Translations under genes and position numbers: made by a program
Assembly (NCBI RefSeq): GCF_003014615.1
Contig: NZ_PYGI01000012.1
Coordinates: 60,973 to 124,972, forward strand
Origin: Marinobacterium halophilum
GTDB lineage: Bacteria > Pseudomonadota > Gammaproteobacteria > Pseudomonadales > Balneatricaceae
DNA length: 64,000 bases
Direction of reading: 5' to 3'
The notes under the pieces: model-generated
What the model was told of the DNA's origin: nothing
The model's input: the letters and a program-made list of their open reading frames with translations, nothing else
Databases searched by the model: none
In this document: positions 47,669 through 54,947 of the stretch, in pieces
Position numbering within the stretch: the stretch's first letter is position 1
Layout: every line of letters starts with the position of its first letter

Positions 47669-48529
47669 ATGCCACAACCCAATCTGAGTACCGAGCTGCT
47701 CCGCACCTTCACCGCTGTTGTCGATGAAGGCGGCTTTATCCGTGCCGCCGCACGCCTGCACAAGACCCAGTCCACCGTCAGTCAGCAGATCCGGCGACTG
47801 GAGCAGGAGCTGGGCGTAGAGCTGTTTCGCAGCGAAGGACGTAAACGCGTCCTGACACCCTCTGGCGAAACGATGCTCGGGTATGCCCGGCAAATGCTGA
47901 GCCTGCAGGAGGATGCATTGGCGGCGATTACTGAACAGAGCGCCGAGGGGGAGTTGCGGATAGGGGTATCACTGTCACTGACGGAAAGCATGCTGCCGTC
48001 CATACTGGCACGTTTCAAACGTCACAATCCGGGTATCCGGCTTAATGTACAGACCGACTACAGCAACAGCGTCTGTCAGGATTACGACAACGAACAATAT
48101 GATCTGGCGTTGATTCTGCGCCGTGACCGCAGCCAGGTCAAAGGGGAGCTGCTGGGTTATGAACCCCTGATCTGGATCGGCCCCGCCGGTTACCAATGGT
48201 CAAAGAACCGGCCCTTGCCGCTGGTCCTGCTCAATGTACCTTGCCTGTTTCGTGAAGCCACGCTGAGCGCACTGGACAGTACCGCCATCAGCTGGCGCAC
48301 CGTTTACTCCACCACCAGTTTTACCAGCCTGATGGCCGCCGTACGGGCGGGCCTTGGCGTCACGGTTCGCACCCAGGGCGCGCTGGCAGACGGCACCGAG
48401 AATATTGGCTCACGTCTGGGGTTACCGGAACTGCCTCCGGTGTATATCGAGCTGCGCTATCACCCGCATACCCCCGGTTGCGAACAGTTGGCCCAATTGA
48501 TCCGCCACGAGCCTTTGCAAGCCTGGTAG
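47669..48529 (+). CDS. LysR-family transcriptional regulator
   Basis: 286 residues. Winged helix GGFIRAAARLHKTQSTVSQQIRRLEQELGVELFRSEGRKRVLT, followed by an effector-binding domain of normal length. The target is unknown; the divergent small open frame at 47565 is the nearest candidate. It ends one base before the convergent Lrp-type gene. Confidence 0.9.
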   Translation: MPQPNLSTELLRTFTAVVDEGGFIRAAARLHKTQSTVSQQIRRLEQELGVELFRSEGRKRVLTPSGETMLGYARQMLSLQEDALAAITEQSAEGELRIGVSLSLTESMLPSILARFKRHNPGIRLNVQTDYSNSVCQDYDNEQYDLALILRRDRSQVKGELLGYEPLIWIGPAGYQWSKNRPLPLVLLNVPCLFREATLSALDSTAISWRTVYSTTSFTSLMAAVRAGLGVTVRTQGALADGTENIGSRLGLPELPPVYIELRYHPHTPGCEQLAQLIRHEPLQAW

Positions 48530-48530
48530 A

Positions 48531-49019
48531 TCATCGGGTGCCGGTTGATACGCCCCGTTCCATCACTCGACGCAGCACAAAACTGGAATGCACCCCGCTC
48601 ACTCCGTCGATACGGGTAATTTTGTGCAGCAGCAGGTCATGATAGGCATCCATATCTTCGACCAGCACCCGCAACTGGTAGTCTGCATCCTGACCGGTGA
48701 TGATCAGACACTCCAGTACTTGCGGGAACGTCTCGATCTGGCGCTCGAAGTTCTCGAACCGCTCCGGGGTATGCCGGTCCATGGAAATGTGCAGCAACAC
48801 CATCAGATTGAGACCCAACCGCTTGGCATCAATCAGTGCTCGATAACCAGTGATCAGGCCATTTTCCTCCAGTGATTTCACCCTGCGCAGGCAGGGAGAC
48901 GGCGACAACCCTATACGGTCAGCCAACTCCTGGTTACTGATGCGGCCCTGACGTTGCAAAATATCGAGAATGGCATGATCGTAGCGATCCAGTGTTGGCA
49001 AAATCTTATCGTTAGACAT
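48531..49019 (-). CDS. Lrp/AsnC-family regulator
   Basis: 162 residues: N-terminal helix-turn-helix (LDRYDHAILDILQRQGRISNQELADRIGLSPSPCLRRVKSLEENGLITGY) and a C-terminal RAM ligand-binding domain with VLECLIITGQDADYQLRV. I chose the ATG at 49019; a TTG at 49031 is in frame. It is divergent from leuA across 225 bp, so it may regulate leucine synthesis or itself in response to amino acids; this is inference. Confidence 0.93.
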   Translation of the reverse strand: MSNDKILPTLDRYDHAILDILQRQGRISNQELADRIGLSPSPCLRRVKSLEENGLITGYRALIDAKRLGLNLMVLLHISMDRHTPERFENFERQIETFPQVLECLIITGQDADYQLRVLVEDMDAYHDLLLHKITRIDGVSGVHSSFVLRRVMERGVSTGTR

Positions 49020-49244
49020 AATATTGCTCAAATAATTAAAAATACGATTTTAATTGCCAAAAATAGCGCAAATGGTGGCAAATTGGCAATCCTATAACCG
49101 CATACTTGTTTTAAGATATCTCCATCTTGAAAGTTAAGGCTCGCTGCAGATGCCAGGCAGCTTTACCCAAGTCGCCAACGGCAGTAGCAATCCCTACCCG
49201 GGGTTCGACTCAGCGGCCACCCTCACAACATGGAGTGCAACATC

Positions 49245-50942
49245 ATGGCAAGTGCCAACTACAACCATCGCAAGTATCAGCCGGTCGAACCCATCACCGG
49301 CTTTACCCGTACCTGGCCCGATCGTCAGGTGACCGAGGCTCCTATCTGGGCCAGTGTCGACCTGCGTGATGGTAATCAGGCTCTGCTGGAGCCGATGAAT
49401 GTGGCCCAGAAGCAGCGCCTGTGGCACCTGCTGGTGAAGCTCGGCATCAAGGAAATCGAGGTCGGCTTCCCATCCGCCAGCCAGCCCGATTACGACTTTA
49501 CCCGCTGGTTGATCGAAGAAAATCAGATCCCTGACGATGTGCGCATTCAGGTATTGGTGCAGGCCCGTGAAGAACTGATCGCCAAAACCTTCGAAGCCCT
49601 GAAAGGCGTCAAACAGGCGGTGGTTCACGTCTACAACTCCACCTCCCGCATCCAGCGTGAGCGCGTGTTCGGCATGGGCCGGGACGAAATCAAGGCCATT
49701 GCCGTGCGCGGCGCTACCTGGGTGAAACAGTACGCCGACCAGAACCCGGACACCGACTGGACGTTTGAATATTCACCGGAAAGCTTCACCAGCACCGAAG
49801 TGGATTACTCCGTTGAAGTCTGCGAGGCGGTGATGGACGCTTGGCAGCCGACCCCGGAAAAACGCTGTATTCTCAACTTGCCGACTACCGTTGAAGTCGG
49901 GCCGGCCAGCCATTTCGCGGATCAGGTGGAGTATTTTTGCCAGCATCTGAGCCGTCGTGAAAGCGCCATTATCTCCGTGCACACTCACAACGACCGTGGC
50001 GGTGCCGTCGCTTCGGCCGAGCTGGCCCTGATGGCCGGTGCCGACCGCGTCGAAGGCACCCTGCTCGGTAACGGCGAGCGTACCGGCAATATGGATATCG
50101 TCACCTTGGCAATCAATCTGTATAGCCAGGGCATCGACCCACAGCTGGATCTGTCCAACCCGGACGAAATCATCCAGACCTGCACCGAATGTACCGGTTT
50201 GCCGATTCACCCGCGTCACCCCTGGATCGGCGAACTAGTTTACACCGCATTCTCCGGCAGTCATCAGGACGCAATCCGCAAATCGCTCAAGCAGCAGCAG
50301 GATGACGAGCCCTGGCAAGTGGCCTACCTGCCGATCGACCCGACCGATCTGGGCCGTGACTATCAGGCCGTGATCCGGGTCAACAGTCAGTCCGGCAAGG
50401 GCGGCATGACCTTCCTGCTGGAACGCGATTTCGGCATCAGCATTCCGCGCTGGATGCAGCTTGAGCTGGCACCGATGGTGCAGAAGATCAGCGAAACGCG
50501 CGGCGGCGAACTTGATAGCCAGGTGATCCACGATCTGCTGGTAAACCACTTCGTGCAAGACAAGACACCGGTCAGCCTTGATGGTTACCGTATCGAGCGC
50601 AGCGGCACGGCTGAAACGCTGGCCGCCGATATTCAGGTCGAGGGCGAAGCCGTCAGTCTGGCCGGTAACGGCAAAGGCGCCATGGCTGCCTTCATTGATG
50701 CCTGGCAGGCTCGTACCGGCCTGAGCATTCATGTGGTCGACTATGCCGAACATGCCATGGGCGAAGGCTCAGATGTTGCCGCAGCCGCCTATGTACAGCT
50801 GAACGTGGAAGGTCAGCGCGTCAGTGGCATGGCTGTCGATGCCGACACGGTCAGCGCCTCGTTGAAAGCGGTCGTCTCTGGCCTGAACCGCTCAGGCAAG
50901 GCAAGTCAAATCGCCGCGAACACGCAAACCACCAACGCCTGA
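49245..50942 (+). CDS. leuA: 2-isopropylmalate synthase
   Basis: 565 residues, the long LeuA type with a C-terminal leucine-sensing domain. It condenses acetyl-CoA with 2-oxoisovalerate, the first step of leucine synthesis. Visible motifs: DLRDGNQALLEPM at the barrel start, the metal-binding HTHNDRGGAVAS, and the C-terminal regulatory domain ending with GEGSDVAAAAYVQL. I chose the ATG at 49245 with GGAG 9 nt upstream rather than the ATG at 49230. The 5' leader has no leucine-rich peptide, so there is no sign of classical attenuation. Confidence 0.96.
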   Translation: MASANYNHRKYQPVEPITGFTRTWPDRQVTEAPIWASVDLRDGNQALLEPMNVAQKQRLWHLLVKLGIKEIEVGFPSASQPDYDFTRWLIEENQIPDDVRIQVLVQAREELIAKTFEALKGVKQAVVHVYNSTSRIQRERVFGMGRDEIKAIAVRGATWVKQYADQNPDTDWTFEYSPESFTSTEVDYSVEVCEAVMDAWQPTPEKRCILNLPTTVEVGPASHFADQVEYFCQHLSRRESAIISVHTHNDRGGAVASAELALMAGADRVEGTLLGNGERTGNMDIVTLAINLYSQGIDPQLDLSNPDEIIQTCTECTGLPIHPRHPWIGELVYTAFSGSHQDAIRKSLKQQQDDEPWQVAYLPIDPTDLGRDYQAVIRVNSQSGKGGMTFLLERDFGISIPRWMQLELAPMVQKISETRGGELDSQVIHDLLVNHFVQDKTPVSLDGYRIERSGTAETLAADIQVEGEAVSLAGNGKGAMAAFIDAWQARTGLSIHVVDYAEHAMGEGSDVAAAAYVQLNVEGQRVSGMAVDADTVSASLKAVVSGLNRSGKASQIAANTQTTNA

Positions 50943-50949
50943 TCCCCCA

Positions 50950-50973
50950 AGGGCACCGGACAACCGGTGCCCT
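50950..50973 (+). terminator. Hairpin after leuA
   Basis: Perfect 10-bp stem AGGGCACCGG/CCGGTGCCCT with loop ACAA, 7 bp past the stop. No T-tract follows. Confidence 0.6.
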
Positions 50974-51176
50974 GTCTGCCGATAAACCCGCATATACGGT
51001 TCACCTGACCGACCCATCACATTAAACACCTGTTCACTTTTTACCCTCCTGCACCTTCACTCCGCAGTATAAACTGGGCTAACCTTACCTGATTGTACAA
51101 AGACCACTGCATTCGAGCTGCCAGCAACACGGTTGGTGTGACTTCGGCATTGTGCCTATCAGACAGGGAACGATCT

Positions 51177-54140
51177 GTGACAGTCATCTTACGCACACTT
51201 TTATCCACCCTTTTGCTGCTCCTGGCATTAATTACCCCAGCCTCAGCCACGGTGAAGCTCAGCACGGCAGGACAGTTACTCGTCGCCGACGGCAAGGTTA
51301 TCGAAGTTGCCGTGATGTATGATTTCGTTCCTTTCTCTTATGTTGAAGACGGTGTCCACAAGGGCTTTGTTGCTGACTTGCTGACGCTGATCGAAGCCAA
51401 GACCGGTGCCCGCTTGAAAGCCCGCGTAGGCGAATGGGGTGACAATCTGGAACGCTTGCGGCAGAAACAGGTTGATGTCATAGCCGACGTTTCCTTCAAG
51501 CCCGAACGCACATCATTCGTCCTGTATACCACCCCCTATTTTGAAATCCCCACTGTCGTCTTCACTGACAAGGCATTCGGCAACTACCGCAGTCCCGCGG
51601 ACTTGTCCGGCAAGCATGTTGGCGTTCTACGTAACATTTTCTATATCCGTGAACTGCGCAAACGCCAGGACATTCGCATCAGTGAATATGACGATTATCA
51701 AACCCTGACCCGAGCACTGGCATTCGGGGAGATCGACGCGGCCATCCAGAATTTGACCTCCGGCTATCACTACGCCACCCAGAACGCCTATACCAACATC
51801 AAAATGGCTGGCGAGTTTACGCTGGACAATGTGGGCCGTGAAGATCTGCGCTTTGGCGTCCGCACGGATCGCCCGGTGATTCAATCACTGCTGCAAAAAG
51901 GTCTCGACAACATCTCGGCCGACGAATGGAAGCAACTGACCAACCGCTGGGTCGGCGTTACCTCAGGTGACTTGGTCGAACGCCGTCAAACCGCCGCACT
52001 GACCCCCGAAGAGCGTGAGTTCGTCAAAAATAATCCGGTCATACGTGTACACAACGAGCAGACTTTCGAACCCTACAGCTTCTTTGAGAACGGCCAGCCA
52101 CTGGGGCACTCGGTGGACTTCATGCGCCTGCTGGCGCAACGAGCCGGGATGGAGATCGAGTTCATCAGCGGCTCCAGCTGGAATGACTATCTGGAGATGC
52201 TGCGCACCGGCGAAATTGATGTAATGACTAACATCGTGCGCAGCCCCGAGCGTGAAGCGTTCATGCACTTCACCACACCCTATCTACGCTTGGCACAAGG
52301 TATATACCACCGCGAAGATGCCGCTCCGATAAGCACCATGGACGAGTTGAAAGCCAGCGCATTGGCATTACCAGAAGGGTTTTATACCTACGAAGTCCTC
52401 GGTCAGCAAAACGGTTTCAGCATACAACCGACTCAGGACAGCCTTGAAGCCTTGATGCGTGTCAGCACCGGTGAAGCAGACGCGACCATCGAAATCATGA
52501 GTGTCGCCGAGCATCTGCTGCATAAATATGCGGTACCCGGCGTAGTTGGCTCCAATCCACATCAGGTTATTGCAACCGAGCCCCTGTCGTTACGTCTGGC
52601 AGTCACACAAGGAAAACCCATGCTGCACCAGATCCTGCAAAAAGCCATGGATAGCCTGAGCGAGCAGGAAAAACGCCAGCTGCAGCAAAAATGGACCGGA
52701 CACGGAGCACGCAGCAACAGTTATATCCATCTGACCGGTGAGGAGCTTGCCTGGATGGAATCCCGCGCCGCCATCCGCATCTGTTCAACACAACAACGGC
52801 TGCCCTATGAGCATATGACCGATAACAAGACTCATATCGGCCTGTTTGCTGACCTGCTCGATATCATGCGTCATAACGCGGGCCTCACGATCAGGCTCGT
52901 TAACGTCAGCAACTTTAATGAGGCCTTGCGCCAACTCAAACGTGGCCAGTGCGATCTGATCTCTCGAGCCCCACCTGCATTGAACGATGCAGACATCAGC
53001 CTGAGCCAACCCCTCCTCGACAGTACTCTGGTCATTGCAACCCGATTGGATGAGCTCTATGTACAGGACTTCTCCCAACTGGAGTCCCGCACGTTGGCCG
53101 TATTGGAGGGCAGTCATGTGCATCGATATTTGGCATATACCCAGCCCGAACTCAGCCTACACACATACCCAAACATGGATGCCGCCATGACCGCCGTGTC
53201 CAGGGGCGAGGCGTTCGGCCTGATCGATACCCTGCCCAGCATCAGCAGCGCCATTGTGACCGGACACCACAGCGAGATCAAAATCTCCGGCGAACTCGTC
53301 TCCCAGTATCCCGCGCTACTGGCCACACGCAGTGACGATCTTCTATTGCTGCAAATCATCAATAAGGCAATCCAGTCAATCAACGCCGAGCAGTTTGAAA
53401 CCATCACTACCCGCTGGATGCGAGCACCCATACTTGCCGAACCGCCCAACTATCGTCTGATGACACAGGCTGCGCTGGCGACACTGATACTGATTGCACT
53501 GATGCTGGTCTGGAACCGCAAGCTGGCACGGCTCAACCATCATATTCAGGACAGCCGCAACCAGCTGATGACCGCTCATCAGGAACTCCAGGTCAAAAAC
53601 CGCATGCTGGAACAACTCTCTACCACCGACCGACTGACCCGCTTGCGCAACCGTCTGTACCTTGAACGCAGTTTCGAACAGCAACTGTACAAGGCTGAAC
53701 ACGATCCTGATTACACATTCAGCCTGTTATTGGTCGATATTGATCATTTCAAACAGGTCAACGACCGCTTTGGTCATGAACAGGGCGACGCAGTTCTGAC
53801 CGATTTTGCCGCCATTCTCAAGGGCAGCAGCCGTGAGCAGGACATCATTGCCCGCTGGGGCGGTGAAGAGTTCATGCTGATCTGTCCCGCGACCCGTATC
53901 GCCGAAGCGGAAGCCCAGGCCAACCATCTACTGCGAGCCATACGACACCACACGTTTGCCGAGGTGGGCACCTGTACCGCCAGTATCGGGGTGGCCACTT
54001 GGCAACCGGGTGACAGTTACAAAACCCTGTGCCGCCGCGCCGACCAGGCCCTGTACCAGGCCAAGCGTTCAGGGCGCAACCGGGTATGCCGACAGGAGTA
54101 CGCCCCTGCCGAAGCGAAATCCAAACCTGCCACCATTTGA
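51177..54140 (+). CDS. Diguanylate cyclase with three tandem SBP_bac_3 sensor domains
   Basis: 987 residues. A cleavable-type signal (LLSTLLLLLALITPASA) leads three successive periplasmic solute-binding domains of the type-3 family (about 30-265, 280-500, 515-750), each with the YxPF/YEP-type start and ITTRW or LTNRW end. A membrane helix (ATLILIALMLVW, about 770) and short coiled coil connect to a GGDEF domain with active GGEEF and an RxxD inhibition site (REQDIIARWGGEEF). It should make cyclic di-GMP in response to amino-acid-like ligands. I chose the GTG at 51177 (AGGGA 7 nt upstream) because it puts the signal peptide first; the frame opens at 51093. Confidence 0.88.
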   Translation: MTVILRTLLSTLLLLLALITPASATVKLSTAGQLLVADGKVIEVAVMYDFVPFSYVEDGVHKGFVADLLTLIEAKTGARLKARVGEWGDNLERLRQKQVDVIADVSFKPERTSFVLYTTPYFEIPTVVFTDKAFGNYRSPADLSGKHVGVLRNIFYIRELRKRQDIRISEYDDYQTLTRALAFGEIDAAIQNLTSGYHYATQNAYTNIKMAGEFTLDNVGREDLRFGVRTDRPVIQSLLQKGLDNISADEWKQLTNRWVGVTSGDLVERRQTAALTPEEREFVKNNPVIRVHNEQTFEPYSFFENGQPLGHSVDFMRLLAQRAGMEIEFISGSSWNDYLEMLRTGEIDVMTNIVRSPEREAFMHFTTPYLRLAQGIYHREDAAPISTMDELKASALALPEGFYTYEVLGQQNGFSIQPTQDSLEALMRVSTGEADATIEIMSVAEHLLHKYAVPGVVGSNPHQVIATEPLSLRLAVTQGKPMLHQILQKAMDSLSEQEKRQLQQKWTGHGARSNSYIHLTGEELAWMESRAAIRICSTQQRLPYEHMTDNKTHIGLFADLLDIMRHNAGLTIRLVNVSNFNEALRQLKRGQCDLISRAPPALNDADISLSQPLLDSTLVIATRLDELYVQDFSQLESRTLAVLEGSHVHRYLAYTQPELSLHTYPNMDAAMTAVSRGEAFGLIDTLPSISSAIVTGHHSEIKISGELVSQYPALLATRSDDLLLLQIINKAIQSINAEQFETITTRWMRAPILAEPPNYRLMTQAALATLILIALMLVWNRKLARLNHHIQDSRNQLMTAHQELQVKNRMLEQLSTTDRLTRLRNRLYLERSFEQQLYKAEHDPDYTFSLLLVDIDHFKQVNDRFGHEQGDAVLTDFAAILKGSSREQDIIARWGGEEFMLICPATRIAEAEAQANHLLRAIRHHTFAEVGTCTASIGVATWQPGDSYKTLCRRADQALYQAKRSGRNRVCRQEYAPAEAKSKPATI

Positions 54141-54170
54141 CCTGCACCAGACACTCTGCTAAAGTCTATG

Positions 54171-54186
54171 CAATGTATATACATTG
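54171..54186. promoter_or_regulatory. 16-bp perfect palindrome upstream of the small RHH-like gene
   Basis: CAATGTATATACATTG is perfectly symmetrical and lies 67 bp before the ATG of the 57-residue RHH-like protein, in an A+T-rich promoter-like stretch. RHH proteins bind such palindromes, so autoregulation is a reasonable guess. Confidence 0.6.
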
Positions 54187-54252
54187 TTATTACATTTAGT
54201 GCGGCCTGTTTTTTACTTTACGCTTTAGCCATTCCGGCACCGGAGGCATTCA

Positions 54253-54426
54253 ATGAGTGGCAAAAAAAAGAGCAAAGTAAAAAACAGTCAGCTCGTCATT
54301 CGTATCAATAATGAAGAACGTGATCGTTTTGTGGAACTGTGTGACGAACTGGATACCAGTGCAGCACGCGAAATACGTCGTTTCATTCGCAGTTTTGTAG
54401 CCGAGCATGATTCGGCACAGGAATAA
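54253..54426 (+). CDS. Small ribbon-helix-helix-like DNA-binding protein
   Basis: 57 codons, ATG preceded by CGGAGG. After a lysine-rich head (MSGKKKSKVK) comes NSQLVIRINNEERDRF, a likely DNA-contacting beta strand, then two helices (VELCDELDTSAA and REIRRFIRSFVAEH): the layout of CopG/Arc-type proteins. Similar short proteins are annotated in pseudomonads. It has no toxin partner; the next gene is a tiny lysine-rich protein sharing its terminator. Confidence 0.7.
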   Translation: MSGKKKSKVKNSQLVIRINNEERDRFVELCDELDTSAAREIRRFIRSFVAEHDSAQE

Positions 54427-54452
54427 CCCCCAACCCATCGGAGATTCTGATA

Positions 54453-54572
54453 ATGTCCAAGCAGCTGAAAGCAAAAGAAGTCAAAAAACTGATCAAAGCC
54501 CGTAAAGCCAAGATTGCAAAGCACGAAGGTAAACTGAAAAAGCTGACCAAGCAGCTGAAAGCCGCCAAGTAA
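54453..54572 (+). CDS. Tiny lysine-rich protein
   Basis: 39 codons from ATG at 54453 (ATCGGAG about 9 nt upstream) to TAA. About 40% of residues are Lys, and the sequence is one predicted amphipathic/basic helix containing imperfect repeats of KQLKA/KKL. It ends 24 bp before a strong terminator and follows the RHH-like gene by 26 bp. Function unknown; nucleic-acid binding is plausible from charge alone. Confidence 0.55.
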   Translation: MSKQLKAKEVKKLIKARKAKIAKHEGKLKKLTKQLKAAK

Positions 54573-54589
54573 GCCAAACGGTTGATACA

Positions 54590-54617
54590 AAAAAAGACGC
54601 CCGCGGGCGTCTTTTTT
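54590..54617 (+). terminator. Rho-independent terminator (near-perfect, bidirectional)
   Basis: A-rich run, then GACGCCCGCGGGCGTC (a fully self-complementary core) and TTTTTT. It ends the two small genes and would also work for the convergent YjfB-like gene. Confidence 0.95.
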
Positions 54618-54656
54618 ATTGCATAGTCAGCAGTCAAGCTCGGGGCCGATCAGTCA

Positions 54657-54848
54657 TCATGCCCGTGTATTAATGTTTTGCCCCAGAGGGCTCGACAGGT
54701 CTACCGCTGGCGTCACGCTATCGATCAACTGCATCACCTGTTCACCCACCATCTCCATATGGTCTTTGGCCAGGTTATGCGACTTCACCGAGTGGTCGGT
54801 TTGTGTCTGCAGGTTGCTCATGGCGGTACTCATGCCAGCAATATTCAT
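54657..54848 (-). CDS. YjfB-like small protein
   Basis: 63 residues: MNIAGMSTAMSNLQ start, a helical middle (AKDHMEMVGEQVMQLIDS) and a C-terminal LGQNINTRA, the pattern of the YjfB family (putative motility protein domain). Function is unproven. AGAGGGG precedes the ATG. Convergent with the two small genes. Confidence 0.75.
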   Translation of the reverse strand: MNIAGMSTAMSNLQTQTDHSVKSHNLAKDHMEMVGEQVMQLIDSVTPAVDLSSPLGQNINTRA

Positions 54849-54863
54849 CGTCTACCCCTCTGT

Positions 54864-54886
54864 TATCTCGATCTGTATCTCGATCT
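54864..54886. repeat. Two tandem 11-bp repeats upstream of the YjfB-like gene
   Basis: TATCTCGATCT occurs twice with a period of 12 bp (54864-54874 and 54876-54886), 16-38 bp before the ATG. Possible regulator site or slippage tract. Confidence 0.5.
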
Positions 54887-54947
54887 ATCGGTAGCAGTCT
54901 ACGCTCATATGCATAGACTACCCTGATACAGCTCACCCTCTCGACAC

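Noticed and set aside
49020..49244. Leucine attenuator leader upstream of leuA
   Set aside because: No short open frame with a run of leucine codons and no terminator/antiterminator pair visible.
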